64,000 bases of DNA from Pseudomonadota bacterium (GCA_022843465.1 JALHNO010000005.1:166259-230258), one strand, 5' to 3'; counted from the stretch's first letter, positions 33,249 to 43,575 are shown. The notes: generated by a model from the sequence alone, not told the origin. Numbers and translations are program-made.

Positions 33249-36074
33249 TCAACTGCCGATCTGGCGGCGCAGTTCGCGCAGTTCCTGGCGTTGCCAGCCT
33301 GGTGTGCCCGGCCAGGGATCCAGTATCTGCCGCGCTTCGCTCAGGCGCCGTCGCGCCGCATCGCGGTCGCTGGAGGCCAACGCAAGCCAGCCACGCGCCA
33401 GCGCGATCATGCCGATTCGCGGATGCCCCGCGGCCAGTCCCGCTTCCGCGCGGCGTGCGATATCGTCCAGCGCGCTGCGTGCCTGCTCCAGCTTGCCCTG
33501 ACGACGCCAGCAATCGGCGGCGGCCTGTTCGACGCCGAGTCGATTCTGGTCCGCAGCCGGCAGACCGGCACTCGACCTGGCACCGCGCTCAAACTCGGCG
33601 CAGGCGGCGTTGATATCGCCCTCGAGCAGACTGAGCTGGCCGGCGATCGGCGGTACGGCATAGGCCTCGATGGCGGGCGCCAGTTCGGCCAGCACGCGCT
33701 GTGCGCGCGCAATTGCGGTGCGTGCACGCCGCAGCTTTCCCTGGTCGAGGTAGAGGGCCGCGAGATTGCGCTGCAGAATTCCGTGGTTGACGCTGCGGGT
33801 CTGTGCGCTCGTCTGCATGATCGCCAGGACGCCGGTGAGTTCCTGTTCGGCCAATGTGTACTCGCCTGCTGCGCGCGCCACCGTACCGAGATCGCCCCGC
33901 GCGCGCAGGGTTTCCGGGTGATCGGCACCGAGCAGTTGGGTGCGGATCGCCACCACCCGCTGGAAAATCGGAACCGCCAGATCGGGTCGGCCGCCATGGC
34001 TGGACTGTCGCGCCGCCAGCCAGCCCGCGATATCGGCACTGGTCAGATTGGGTTCGGGTGCGATGCTGTCGGCCAGTTCCAGCGCGCGTTGCAAGGTGGC
34101 ACCCGCCTCGGGATGATTGGCGTGCACCTCGGCAATGCCGAGCACGCGCAGTGCTTCGACGGTATCCCAGTGGCCGTCGCCATGGCTGCGCCGTCGCAGT
34201 TCGAGCACTTCGCGGAGATCGCGCAGACTGGGGTCGACCTGACGCAGCTTGGCGAGCAGCGATCCACGCCCGGCCAGTATGTCGGCGAGCGCATCCGGGT
34301 GCACATCGGCGCTGTTGCGCAGCAGTTGTACGGCGCGATCGTAGTCGGCGAGCGCGGCATCGGTCGCACCCTCGCGATCGCTCAGATTGGCCAGTGCGGC
34401 CAGCAGGCGTGCGCGTTCCGGATCGGGCAGGCGCGGACTGGATTGCTCCAGCAGGGCGTTCAGTCGTTGCCGCTGGCTGTCGTCGACACGCCCCAGCTGG
34501 GCCACCTCGGCCGCGTTCAGTGCCAGCGCGGCATCGACGATGCGGGGATCGCCGGGCGCCAGATGACGTCGGCGCAGCTCGTAGGCGCGCTCGAGCATGG
34601 GGACCGCCGCTTCGAATCGTTCGGTGCGTGTCAGCACCCGTCCGATCAGGGCGAGCATGCGTGCCTCGCCTTCCGGGTCATCGCGAAAAGCTTCGGCGCT
34701 GTTGCGGGCACCGCGTTCGAGCAGGGTGGCGGTATCCGGCAGTGAACCACGCGGCCGGGTGCGATCCTCGTTGAGCAGCAGACTCTCGACGAAGGCCAGC
34801 GACTGTTCGGCACGCTGTCGCTGCAGTTCGGCGAGCGCAGCCTGACGTTCGGCACGCCCGGCCTGCCAGAAGGCGCTGCCGGCACCGATCAGGATGGTCA
34901 GCAGCAGGGCGATCGCCGCCATGGTGACGCGGCGGTGCCGGACCAGAAAACGACCCAGCCGATAGCTGGCGGTTGGCGCGCGCGCGCGCACGACCCGATG
35001 CGTCTGCCAACGCTCGATGTCGTCGATCAGTTCGCCGACCGTGGCATAACGGTCTGCAGGTTCTGGTGCCAGACAACGCAGCACGATGGCATCGATGTCG
35101 CCGCGCAGCAGCTGTCTTGCGGAGTTCTGAGCGAGCAGCGGACCAAGCTTGGGTTGCACATCGGCACGTGAGGGCGCCGTCGGCAACTCATGCAGATCGG
35201 AGACATCGCTGCGCGGTGGCCGGCCGACCAGCAGTTGATAGAGCAGGGCACCGAGACCGTAGATGTCCATGCTGGTCGCGGCCGCGGCGCCGCTGAATTG
35301 TTCCGGCGCGGCGTAGTGTGGCGACAGTGCGCGCCACTGGGTCAAGGTCGGCGCCTCGCTGAGCACATCGGACTGGCGGGCGATGCCGAAATCGAGCAGG
35401 CGAACATGCGCTTCGCGATCAACAAGCACATTGGAGGGCTTGAGGTCGCGATGGATCACCAGATTGGCGTGCGCGTAAGCCACCGCGCGACAGACGTCCA
35501 GGAAGAGCTTCATGCGACCGTGCAGATCCAGTGCCTGCTGCCGGCACCAGTCATCGATGCGCACGCCATCGACCAGGGCCATCGCCAGCCAGGGCGTGCC
35601 ATCGCTGGCGATACCGGCTTCGTACAGCGAAGCGATGTGCGGATGGTTCAGGCGCGCCAGGATCGCCTGCTCCTGGCGGAAGCGATCGAGCCCGCCGGTG
35701 CCGATGGCGGCAAGGCTCAGCAATTTGACGGCCGCGATCTGCACACTGCCAGCGGTCTGCGCCTCGCCGCGATAGACCACGGCCATGCCGCCGCGGCCGA
35801 TCTCCTCGGTCAGCGTCCAGCGTCCGAAGCGGCGACCGCGCAGGCTGTTTCCCGGCTCGCTGGCAACGGCGATGCTGGCCTGATCGAGCACACTGTCGAC
35901 ATCGGCGTCGGCCCGCAGCAGGGCGCGAACGCGTTCGGCCACCGGATCGGAAAGCTGCATGGCGTCGAGTGCCGCTGTCCGCAGCGCCGGCGCCAGATCC
36001 AGCAACTGATCGAAGATCCGATCGGCCTCGCGCCATTGCTGGATCTGGTCCTCGGCTTCGGGTTTGCCACTCAT
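33249..36074 (-). CDS. ECF-linked membrane Ser/Thr kinase with TPR sensor region
   Basis: The product has 941 residues. A short helical N-terminus (1-85) precedes the kinase domain (about 87-355) with G93-R-G-G-M-A, Lys117, H208-R-D-L-K-P-S-N and D228-F-G, all catalytic residues intact. One membrane helix at about 383-403 is followed by a ~530-residue TPR-rich region with repeated L-x3-Y and A-x3-L helical pairs. The start overlaps the stop of the ECF sigma gene upstream by ATGA. Such ECF-kinase pairs occur in Xanthomonadales and Planctomycetes and are thought to couple phosphorylation to transcription. The target is not known. Confidence 0.93.
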   Translation of the reverse strand: MSGKPEAEDQIQQWREADRIFDQLLDLAPALRTAALDAMQLSDPVAERVRALLRADADVDSVLDQASIAVASEPGNSLRGRRFGRWTLTEEIGRGGMAVVYRGEAQTAGSVQIAAVKLLSLAAIGTGGLDRFRQEQAILARLNHPHIASLYEAGIASDGTPWLAMALVDGVRIDDWCRQQALDLHGRMKLFLDVCRAVAYAHANLVIHRDLKPSNVLVDREAHVRLLDFGIARQSDVLSEAPTLTQWRALSPHYAAPEQFSGAAAATSMDIYGLGALLYQLLVGRPPRSDVSDLHELPTAPSRADVQPKLGPLLAQNSARQLLRGDIDAIVLRCLAPEPADRYATVGELIDDIERWQTHRVVRARAPTASYRLGRFLVRHRRVTMAAIALLLTILIGAGSAFWQAGRAERQAALAELQRQRAEQSLAFVESLLLNEDRTRPRGSLPDTATLLERGARNSAEAFRDDPEGEARMLALIGRVLTRTERFEAAVPMLERAYELRRRHLAPGDPRIVDAALALNAAEVAQLGRVDDSQRQRLNALLEQSSPRLPDPERARLLAALANLSDREGATDAALADYDRAVQLLRNSADVHPDALADILAGRGSLLAKLRQVDPSLRDLREVLELRRRSHGDGHWDTVEALRVLGIAEVHANHPEAGATLQRALELADSIAPEPNLTSADIAGWLAARQSSHGGRPDLAVPIFQRVVAIRTQLLGADHPETLRARGDLGTVARAAGEYTLAEQELTGVLAIMQTSAQTRSVNHGILQRNLAALYLDQGKLRRARTAIARAQRVLAELAPAIEAYAVPPIAGQLSLLEGDINAACAEFERGARSSAGLPAADQNRLGVEQAAADCWRRQGKLEQARSALDDIARRAEAGLAAGHPRIGMIALARGWLALASSDRDAARRRLSEARQILDPWPGTPGWQRQELRELRRQIGS

Positions 36075-36664
36075 GCCGGCAATCCCGCGGCACCGGCCTC
36101 ACCCATGTGTGCGATCAGGAAGGCGCGCGCGCGTTGCCAGTCGCGACGGACGGTACGCTCATTGCACGCATGCAGTCGCGCGAGTTCGACAAACTCGACG
36201 CCGCCGAAAAAATGCATCTCGACGACCTCGTGCTGGTGCGGATTGATATCCTGCAAGGCGGTCAGTGCCTGATCAAGCGCCAGCATGTCGGTCGAGGGTG
36301 CATCGAGTCCGGGAATGCCGGTATCGAGAGTGACATGCTCATCCGCGCCGCCACGCTTTGCGGCCTGGGTGGCACGCCAGTGATCGACCACGATCACGCG
36401 CATGGCCCGCGCCGCGCAGGCGAGAAAGTGGCGCCGGTTGTCCAGGCTCAGGGATTCGTGCCGGCCCAGGCGCAACCAGGCCTCGTGCACCAGGGAAGTC
36501 GGCGTGAGGCTGCGCTCGGCCTGATGCAGGCGGTTGCGGGCGATCGCCCGCAACTCCGGATACAGCCGGGTGAACACCGCATCCAGACTGGCGCGATCGC
36601 CGGCGCTCGCTTGCTGCAACAGTACGGTGATCTCGCTGTTCGACACGGCGGGTTCTTCGTTCAT
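36071..36664 (-). CDS. ECF-type RNA polymerase sigma factor
   Basis: The product has 197 residues. Sigma-70 region 2 (about 30-100; L-Y-P-E-L-R-A-I-A, then S-L-V-H-E-A-W-L-R-L) and region 4 (about 125-185; E-V-V-E-M-H-F-F-G-G, with the helix-turn-helix ending R-T-V-R-R-D-W-Q-R-A-R) are clear. It belongs to the group that pairs with Hanks-type kinases instead of a membrane anti-sigma factor; no anti-sigma gene is adjacent. The stop overlaps the kinase start by ATGA, so the two are translated together. It lies 64 bases downstream of the DUF4010 gene. Confidence 0.93.
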   Translation of the reverse strand: MNEEPAVSNSEITVLLQQASAGDRASLDAVFTRLYPELRAIARNRLHQAERSLTPTSLVHEAWLRLGRHESLSLDNRRHFLACAARAMRVIVVDHWRATQAAKRGGADEHVTLDTGIPGLDAPSTDMLALDQALTALQDINPHQHEVVEMHFFGGVEFVELARLHACNERTVRRDWQRARAFLIAHMGEAGAAGLPA

Positions 36665-36728
36665 GGGACCGTTCCAGTCTACGCGCTTGCGCGGCTGCGG
36701 TGCGTGATGAGTCGCGCAGGCGGGCTGC

Positions 36729-37985
36729 TCAGGCCGACGGCAGGGCCAGCAGATGCGACAGCCATAGCCCCGCGCCGAGCGCGGCCAGGATCAGCAGCAA
36801 GCCAACGGCGATGATCAGGCCGAAGCGGTGGCCGCCATTGACGAAGGCGAGCACGACCTTGCTGGAGGAATTGGTCGCCAGCGCCAGCATGATCGCGAGC
36901 ATGGCGCTGTCGCGGTCGAGCTTGCCGGCGACACTGAGTTGGGCGACAGACGCGGCCGGCGCGTGGGCATCGGCAAATCCGCTGACGGCCGCGGCCGCGA
37001 TCGCGCCACTCTTGCCAAAGGCATCCGCGAGCAGGGCGGAGACCAGCAGGATCACCGCCACCACGACGACGAACATCAGCGCTGCACGCATGTCGAAGGC
37101 GCGTCCGCGGGGTGCGCGCTCATCACCTTCGAGCGCGTGCCAGGCTTTCCAGCCGGCGAGTCCGCCGCTGACCGCGGCGACCGCACCGGCAAAGCCGAGG
37201 CCGTACAGTGAGGCGTGCAACAGTTCCGGAGCCAGCAGCGCAAGGATCACCGCAAGCTGGATGATCGTTGCCAGATTCGCCAGCAGGGCGCCCGCAATCG
37301 CACCATTGCGCTGACTCTCGTCGTTGCGCGCGAGCGTCGCCATGGCGCCAATGGTGGCGGTCGCCGAGATGAAGCCGCCAGCCAGCCCCGAGATCGGCAG
37401 ACCCAGTCGTGGCCCCAGGCTGCGCTGGGCGACGTAGCCGAGCGCATTGATGGCCATGACCAGCACAACCAGACGCCAGAGCTTTTGCAGATTGAACACG
37501 CCCCATGGATCCAGCGGTTCGTCGGGCAACAGTGGCAGCACGATCAGGACTGCACCGAGCAGAATCAGGCCATCCATCAGTTCCTGCGGCGACAGGGTCT
37601 TGCGCACAAATTCATGCAGTCTGGTCTGCGCGGCCAGGATCAGGGCGATGCCGGCACCGAGCCCGGCGCTGAGCGCGAACTCCGACATCGCCAGCACGCC
37701 GAGCAGAAACGTGATGAACATCGCCACTTCGGTGGTCAGCCCCGGCCCCGACCCGTGGTCGGCGCGGTAGCTCATCACCGCTGCGAGCCCGATGAAGAGG
37801 GCGCCGGCGACCACGGCTGGCATGCCGATGATCGCGGTGATCGCGCCGCTCAGACTGATCAGGGTGAAGGTGCGGACACCCGCCACCAGGGGCGGGCCAT
37901 CCTCATTGCGCCGGCTCTCGCGCTCGGCACCGATCAGCAAGCCGACGCCGAGCGCGGTCGCCAGTCCCGCCATTTGTGCATCCAT
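36729..37985 (-). CDS. MgtC/DUF4010 family integral membrane protein
   Basis: The product has 418 residues and about 12 hydrophobic segments. The N-terminal part (about 1-135) matches the MgtC/SapB domain (G-V-G-L-L-I-G-A-E-R-E, then V-R-T-F-T-L-I-S-L). The C-terminal part is DUF4010, with G-L-A-G-G-F-I-S-A-T-A-T and N-S-S-S-K. MgtC proteins relate to Mg2+ stress, but the function of the fused form is not established. It starts 9 bases after dps, so it is probably co-transcribed. Confidence 0.9.
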   Translation of the reverse strand: MDAQMAGLATALGVGLLIGAERESRRNEDGPPLVAGVRTFTLISLSGAITAIIGMPAVVAGALFIGLAAVMSYRADHGSGPGLTTEVAMFITFLLGVLAMSEFALSAGLGAGIALILAAQTRLHEFVRKTLSPQELMDGLILLGAVLIVLPLLPDEPLDPWGVFNLQKLWRLVVLVMAINALGYVAQRSLGPRLGLPISGLAGGFISATATIGAMATLARNDESQRNGAIAGALLANLATIIQLAVILALLAPELLHASLYGLGFAGAVAAVSGGLAGWKAWHALEGDERAPRGRAFDMRAALMFVVVVAVILLVSALLADAFGKSGAIAAAAVSGFADAHAPAASVAQLSVAGKLDRDSAMLAIMLALATNSSSKVVLAFVNGGHRFGLIIAVGLLLILAALGAGLWLSHLLALPSA

Positions 37986-37994
37986 GGCCGGAAC

Positions 37995-38477
37995 CTACTG
38001 CAACAGGCTGCGCAGCATCCAGGCGGTCTTCTCGTGTACCTGCATGCGCTGGGTCAGCAGGTCGGCGCTGGGTTCATCGTGCGCCTGATCGGTCAGCGGC
38101 AGGATCGAGCGCGCTGTGCGCACCACACTTTCCTGGCCGAGTACCAGCAGCCGGATCATTTCCTGGGCATCGGGAACCCCGCTCTCTTCCTTGATCGACG
38201 ACAGCGCGGCGAACTGCGCATAGGTGCCAGGTGCGGGAAAACCCAGGGCGCGGATGCGCTCGGCGATCAGGTCCACGGCGAGCGCCAGTTCGGTGTACTG
38301 GGTCTCGAACATCAGGTGCAGGGTGTTGAACATCGGCCCGGTGACGTTCCAGTGGAAATTGTGCGTCTTCAGATACAAGGTATAGGTGTCAGCCAGCAGT
38401 CGCGAGAGACCCTCGGATATTTTCTTGCGGCTGGCATCCGGGATACCGATATTGATCGCGGGTGCATTGGCGGACAT
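37995..38477 (-). CDS. dps: Dps family DNA-protecting ferritin-like protein
   Basis: The product has 160 residues. The inter-subunit ferroxidase site is visible in [12 protein letters not shown] and [11 protein letters not shown]. Dps forms a 12-subunit cage that oxidises Fe(II) with peroxide and protects DNA in stationary phase. The N-terminal tail is short with few Lys, so strong DNA binding is uncertain. AAGGAG precedes the ATG with good spacing. It is the first gene of a long minus-strand run and diverges from hrpA across 70 bases. Confidence 0.95.
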   Translation of the reverse strand: MSANAPAINIGIPDASRKKISEGLSRLLADTYTLYLKTHNFHWNVTGPMFNTLHLMFETQYTELALAVDLIAERIRALGFPAPGTYAQFAALSSIKEESGVPDAQEMIRLLVLGQESVVRTARSILPLTDQAHDEPSADLLTQRMQVHEKTAWMLRSLLQ

Positions 38478-38547
38478 GACTGTCTCCTTCGTGACTTGGT
38501 GGTTAAGCTACGCGCCCCCTGCAGCCGGCGTCAACACAGATATTGCG

Positions 38548-41500
38548 ATGGATGCGCACGATTCAAGCGACGTGAAGACCGTGCGAATGCTCCGGCAGCA
38601 ATTGCCTGAGCTGATGGCACGCGATCAGCCACGGCTGCGCGCAGCGCTTGATCGCCTGGATGCGCGCCTGCGCAAGGGTGTTGCGCTGGCTGCGGATGCT
38701 GCCGCCGCCGACGATCATGCAAGGCTGATCCGGTCCATCGATGCATCCCGTGCCGAGCGCGCCGCGCGTGCAGCCAGTGTGCCGGTCATCAAGCTGGACG
38801 AAAGCCTGCCGGTAGCCCGCGAAGGCGAGCGCATCGTCGAACTGATTCGCCAGCACCGGGTGGTGGTGATCGCCGGTGAAACCGGATCGGGCAAGACCAC
38901 GCAGTTGCCCAAACTCTGCCTCGCCGCCGGACGCGGGCTGACCGGCATGATCGGTTGCACCCAGCCGCGCCGGATCGCGGCACGCAGCGTGGCGCGCCGG
39001 GTCGCGCAGGAACTCGGTACCGAGATCGGTGCCCTGGTCGGTTTCCAGGTGCGCTTCACCGATCAGGTCGGCGAACGCTCCCTGATCAAGTTCATGACCG
39101 ACGGCATCCTGCTCGCCGAAACCCAGAATGATCGCCTGCTGTCGGCCTACGACACCCTGATCATCGATGAGGCACACGAGCGCAGCCTGAACATCGATTT
39201 TCTGCTCGGCTATCTGAAGCGGCTGCTTGATCGCCGGCGCGATCTGAAGATCATCGTGACCTCGGCGACTATCGACACTGAGCGATTCGCCAGGCACTTC
39301 GGCGATGCCCCGGTGGTCAATGTCGAGGGCCGCAGCTTTCCGGTGGAAGTACGCTATCGCCCACCAGGCGGCACGACGAATGCTGCAGCCGATGCCCAGA
39401 CCCGCGGCACCGGCTCGAAGCCGGCCCGTGATCGCGCCAGCGAGCGCGCCGATCCGCTCGCCGACGCCATCGACGAGATCACCCGCGAGGATCCTCTCGG
39501 CGACATCCTGGTCTTTCTCCCGGGTGAGCGCGAGATCCGCGATGCCCACGATGCCCTGTCGCGCCGCAAGTATCGCGAGACCGAGGTATTGCCGCTGTAT
39601 GCGCGGCTGTCGACGCGCGAGCAGGACCGCATCTTCAATCCTGGTCCACGCCGTCGCATCGTGCTGACCACCAATGTCGCGGAGACGTCACTGACGGTGC
39701 CGCGCATCCGCTACGTGGTCGACAGTGGCGAGGCGCGGGTCAATCGCTACAGCCATCGTCACAAGGTGCAGCGCCTGCATATCGAGCCGATCTCGCAGGC
39801 CAGCGCCGACCAGCGTCGTGGTCGTTGCGGTCGCGTGGGACCCGGTATCTGTGTGCGCCTCTATGACGAAGCGGATTATCTGCAACGGGCCCGCTACACC
39901 GATCCGGAAATTCTGCGTTCATCGCTGGCTGGCGTGATCCTGCGCATGCTGAGTCTGGGCCTGGGCGCCATCGAGCAGTTTCCGTTTCTCGATTCGCCCG
40001 GCGAACGCGCGATCAATGACGGCTACAGCCAGTTGATCGAACTGGGTGCGCTGGGCGAGGACCGTCGCCAGCTCACGGCCATCGGTCGCCAGCTGGCGCG
40101 TCTGCCGATCGATGTGAAGCTGGCGCGCATGCTGCTGGAAGCCGAGAAGCTGGGCGCATTGCGCGAAATGATCGCGGTTGCCGCCTTCCTGTCGACGCAG
40201 GACCCGCGCGAACGACCCGCCGAGGCGCGCGCCGCTGCCGACGCCGCGCACGCCGAGTTTGCCGACAGCAAATCCGACTTTGTTGCCGTGCTCAATCTAT
40301 GGAACGCCTACGCAACCGCGCATGAGGAGCTGACCCAATCGCGCCTGCGCGACTGGTGCGAGGCGCGTTTTCTGAGTTTCCTGCGCATGCGCGAATGGCG
40401 CGAGCTGCATCGGCAATTGCTGCTGCAGACTGATGCACTCGGCTGGAAGCTGCCCGCGCGCGCTGAATCCGCCAGCTTTGAAGCGATCCACCGCGCGTTG
40501 ATTTCCGGGCTGCCGGGCAATATTGGACGCAAGGACGAAAAGGGCAGCTACCACGGCCCGCGTGGTCGTCGCTTCCAGCTGTTTCCGGGGTCGGCCTTGG
40601 CGCGCCATGCGCCGCTCTGGGTGGTATCGGCGACCCTGCTGGATACCCAGAAGCTCTATGCGATCACCAATGCACGCATCGAACCGCAATGGCTGGTCGA
40701 CCAGGCCGCCCATCTGGTGCGGCGGACCTACCTTGACCCGCACTGGGACCGCAAACGCGGTCAGGTGATGGCATTCGAGCAGATCAGTCTGTTCGGGCTG
40801 GTGCTGTTCGAGCGTCGGCCGGTGCACTACGGCAGTATCGATCCTGTCGCAGCACGGAGCCTGTTCATCGCCGAGGCGCTGGTGCCCTGCGAGATCGACG
40901 GTCGCGCCCGCTGCATCGCGCACAATCGCAGCGTCCTGCAGCGGGCCAGAGCAGAGGAAGCCAAGCAGCGCCGCCATGGCCTGCTGCGTGAAGACGCCGA
41001 ACTGGCTGCCTGGTGGGATGCGCGCCTGCCCGCCGACATCTGCACGGCCGCTGGACTCGATGCCTGGAGTCGGCGCGCCAATGCCGAGCAACTCAAGACC
41101 CTGGAATGGCAACTTGACGATGTGCTGCAATCCGGCAGCAGCGAGGCCGATCGCTTCCCGCTGCATCTTGCGCTTGGTCGCGAGCGTTTCCGGCTGACTT
41201 ACGTATTCGACCCGGGCAAACCCGAGGATGGCGTCACCCTGCATCTGCCCCTGGCCTGGCTCAATGCGCTGACCGCCGAACGCATTGGCTGGCTGGTGCC
41301 GGGATTGCTGGAGGCCAAGGCCGCCGAACTGATTCGTGGCCTGCCCAAGTCGTTGCGCCGCAATTTTGTACCAGCACCGGATTTCGCACGCGCCTTTGTC
41401 GAAGCCACGGCGCAGCGCGATCAGGAATTGACGGCGGCACTCGGCGCGTACCTCAAGCGGGTGACTGGCATCGAGGTGCCAGTCAGCGACTGGCAGGCCG

Positions 41501-42546
41501 CGGAGGCGGCCTTGCCGGCGCATCTGAGCATGCGCATCCGTGTCCTCGACGAGCACGGCCGGATGATCGCCGAGGAACGCGACCTGGCCCTGCTGCGGCA
41601 ACGTTTTGGCGAACGCGCCCGGCGCGCCTTTGCCGAGCAGGCCGCAAGTACGCTGGCGCAGGAAGATCTGCGCGACTTTCCGGGCGAACCGCTGCCGGCT
41701 TCGATCAATGCGGCGTCCGGCATGCGGGCTTACCCCGCCCTGGTCGATCGCATCCATCGCGTCGATCTGGCAGTGTTCGAGCAGGAGCCGGAGGCGCTCG
41801 TGCAGCATCGTGCCGGCGTCCGCAGACTGCTGCGGTTCGCCACCGCCGACAAGCTCAAGCAGGTACGCAAGCAGTTGCCGCTTGGAGCCAAGCTTGCCCT
41901 GGCCTACACCTCGATCGCCTCGCCCGAACAACTGCGCGATGACATCGCCCAGGGCGCGCTCGATGATCTGATCGCGCAGACCGATGCCAGCCTGCGTTCG
42001 GCCGAATTGTTCCAGCTGGCGGTCAGCGAAATCAGTCGCGAACTGTCGCGACGTGCGCTGGAGCGCCTGCAACTGATCGAGTCGGCACTCACCGGCTATG
42101 CCGAATTGCTGCCGCGCCTGCGGCCGGGCTTGATGGGATTCGCCAGTGCCAATCTCGATGATCTGCGCGAGCAGCTGGAGCGGCTGATCCACCCGGGATT
42201 TGCGCGCGAATTTCCATTGGCGCGTCTGCGCGAACTCCCGCGCTACCTGCGCGCGATGAACCTGCGCGCCGAGCGCCTGCAAAACGATCCACGCAAAGAT
42301 CAGGCGCGCATGCTGGTGGTGCGCGACTTCCAGGCCCAGCTCGAACAGCTCGGCGCAAGCAGCGCTGGCGCAGCGAACCCGGAAACCGGCGCGATCGTCA
42401 GCGATGAACGCCAGACGGAACTGGAATCAATCCGCTGGGCGCTAGAAGAACTGCGGGTCCAGTTGTTCGCCCAGGAACTCGGCACCCGCGAACCGGTTTC
42501 GGAGAAGCGGCTGCAGCGGATGCTGGAGTCGCTGGCGCGCGGCTGA
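38548..42546 (+). CDS. hrpA: ATP-dependent RNA helicase HrpA
   Basis: The product has 1332 residues, close to E. coli HrpA (about 1300). It is a DEAH-box helicase: Walker A G-E-T-G-S-G-K-T-T at about 110, D207-E-A-H, S-A-T, and motif VI Q-R-R-G-R-C-G-R. The helicase-associated, OB-fold and long DUF3418 C-terminal regions follow. HrpA acts on mRNA processing and ribosome rescue in E. coli. The longer frame starts at 38386 inside dps on the other strand; the ATG at 38548 fits the divergent spacer. It ends 16 bases before the convergent oxygenase gene. Confidence 0.95.
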   Translation: MDAHDSSDVKTVRMLRQQLPELMARDQPRLRAALDRLDARLRKGVALAADAAAADDHARLIRSIDASRAERAARAASVPVIKLDESLPVAREGERIVELIRQHRVVVIAGETGSGKTTQLPKLCLAAGRGLTGMIGCTQPRRIAARSVARRVAQELGTEIGALVGFQVRFTDQVGERSLIKFMTDGILLAETQNDRLLSAYDTLIIDEAHERSLNIDFLLGYLKRLLDRRRDLKIIVTSATIDTERFARHFGDAPVVNVEGRSFPVEVRYRPPGGTTNAAADAQTRGTGSKPARDRASERADPLADAIDEITREDPLGDILVFLPGEREIRDAHDALSRRKYRETEVLPLYARLSTREQDRIFNPGPRRRIVLTTNVAETSLTVPRIRYVVDSGEARVNRYSHRHKVQRLHIEPISQASADQRRGRCGRVGPGICVRLYDEADYLQRARYTDPEILRSSLAGVILRMLSLGLGAIEQFPFLDSPGERAINDGYSQLIELGALGEDRRQLTAIGRQLARLPIDVKLARMLLEAEKLGALREMIAVAAFLSTQDPRERPAEARAAADAAHAEFADSKSDFVAVLNLWNAYATAHEELTQSRLRDWCEARFLSFLRMREWRELHRQLLLQTDALGWKLPARAESASFEAIHRALISGLPGNIGRKDEKGSYHGPRGRRFQLFPGSALARHAPLWVVSATLLDTQKLYAITNARIEPQWLVDQAAHLVRRTYLDPHWDRKRGQVMAFEQISLFGLVLFERRPVHYGSIDPVAARSLFIAEALVPCEIDGRARCIAHNRSVLQRARAEEAKQRRHGLLREDAELAAWWDARLPADICTAAGLDAWSRRANAEQLKTLEWQLDDVLQSGSSEADRFPLHLALGRERFRLTYVFDPGKPEDGVTLHLPLAWLNALTAERIGWLVPGLLEAKAAELIRGLPKSLRRNFVPAPDFARAFVEATAQRDQELTAALGAYLKRVTGIEVPVSDWQAAEAALPAHLSMRIRVLDEHGRMIAEERDLALLRQRFGERARRAFAEQAASTLAQEDLRDFPGEPLPASINAASGMRAYPALVDRIHRVDLAVFEQEPEALVQHRAGVRRLLRFATADKLKQVRKQLPLGAKLALAYTSIASPEQLRDDIAQGALDDLIAQTDASLRSAELFQLAVSEISRELSRRALERLQLIESALTGYAELLPRLRPGLMGFASANLDDLREQLERLIHPGFAREFPLARLRELPRYLRAMNLRAERLQNDPRKDQARMLVVRDFQAQLEQLGASSAGAANPETGAIVSDERQTELESIRWALEELRVQLFAQELGTREPVSEKRLQRMLESLARG

Positions 42547-42562
42547 GCGTGGCCAATGGCAA

Positions 42563-43507
42563 TCAGCTGCGACGCCAGAACATCGCCGCGCGCAGCAGTC
42601 TGCGCAATTGCAGCAGCAGTCGATACAGACGCGAGCCGCGGATCAGGCCGAACTGCCGTTGCAGGGTTTCGAACTGGCTCTGGGTATGTTGCAGGTCGCG
42701 GTACAGACGCTGAAGATGGGCGTCACGCCGGCGCAGGATGCCCTTGAGTTCCTCGACATCGTGCGCGTTCAATTGCAGGCCAGGAGCGAAGCGCGCAGGC
42801 AGCGGGCGCTCGACATAGATCGTCGAATGGGTGTCGGCGAGCTCTTCGGGCTCGCGCTCGCGGGTGTAGAAATACAGGGCGATGGATTTCCGTGTGATCT
42901 GCTTGCGGTCCTCCGGCAGGCCAATCCGCGAAAAGCCATGCCAGCTCCACTCGGTGGTTTCGAAGATGACCGCGCGATTGAACAGCGGGGTGACCACGGT
43001 GATGCGGTCCGCTTCCGAGTGCGGGTCGCTGTGCAACTCAAGGCCGCCGCCCCAGGCATCGTCCCACTCGCGATTGAGGTAGATGATCAGGTTCAGTCGA
43101 CGATGCGTATGCGTGACCGGGTGTCGATTGAAGTCGACATGGACATCGAGGTCCTGGCCTTCGCGGTTCTCGTGGGTGCCGCCACCAAAGTAGTGCGGGT
43201 CGTAGAGCAGGTCGGGAATGCCGGTGATCTGCGTCACCATGTCAAGGAACTCCGCGCTCTGGATCAGCGTATCCAGTCCGGCATAGCTGGGGCCGAGGGC
43301 GCGGATCTTTTCTACGACGGCCTTGTTGCCGACCTCGCCGGCCTCATTGAGTGCATAGCGCACATCGAAGGCGGGAAAGTCTGCAAGCAGCCGATCCGCC
43401 ACGGCCGGCTCCAGGAAATCATCCATCACTACATGACGGAAAGGTTCGCGGCGCTGGAACGTCTGGTGGTACTCGGCCAATCGGGCCCGTGTGCTGGCAG
43501 AGATCAA
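42563..43507 (-). CDS. 2OG-Fe(II) oxygenase (paralog A)
   Basis: The product has 314 residues. A double-stranded beta-helix dioxygenase carries the iron triad His123, Asp125 (H-V-D-F-N) and His189 (W-S-W-H-G-F), with Arg205 as the likely 2-oxoglutarate ligand. The segment D-L-L-Y-D-P-H-Y-F-G-G-G-T-H-E-N precedes the metal site. After about 235 comes a coiled-coil and a basic C-terminus (L-Y-R-L-L-L-Q-L-R-R-L). Related proteins hydroxylate prolines in proteins or modify glycans; the substrate is unknown. It is divergent from paralog B, sharing a 68-base spacer. Confidence 0.88.
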   Translation of the reverse strand: MISASTRARLAEYHQTFQRREPFRHVVMDDFLEPAVADRLLADFPAFDVRYALNEAGEVGNKAVVEKIRALGPSYAGLDTLIQSAEFLDMVTQITGIPDLLYDPHYFGGGTHENREGQDLDVHVDFNRHPVTHTHRRLNLIIYLNREWDDAWGGGLELHSDPHSEADRITVVTPLFNRAVIFETTEWSWHGFSRIGLPEDRKQITRKSIALYFYTREREPEELADTHSTIYVERPLPARFAPGLQLNAHDVEELKGILRRRDAHLQRLYRDLQHTQSQFETLQRQFGLIRGSRLYRLLLQLRRLLRAAMFWRRS

Positions 43508-43537
43508 GTGGAGTCCGGATTCGTGAAGAGCGCCGCG

Positions 43538-43543
43538 TATAAT
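43538..43543 (+). promoter_or_regulatory. -10 element in the divergent spacer of the two oxygenases
   Basis: A perfect TATAAT (in CGCGTATAATGG) lies 33 bases before the paralog B start, in the 68-base spacer. The -35 is poor (CCGGAT 17 bases upstream). The promoter of paralog A must overlap it on the other strand. Confidence 0.5.
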
Positions 43544-43575
43544 GGACCACTGTTCCCGGCTTAGTCGAGATCTTC

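Noticed and set aside
40297..42282. 661-codon antisense frame within hrpA
   Set aside because: It lies wholly inside the helicase gene, with composition typical of a reverse-frame shadow.
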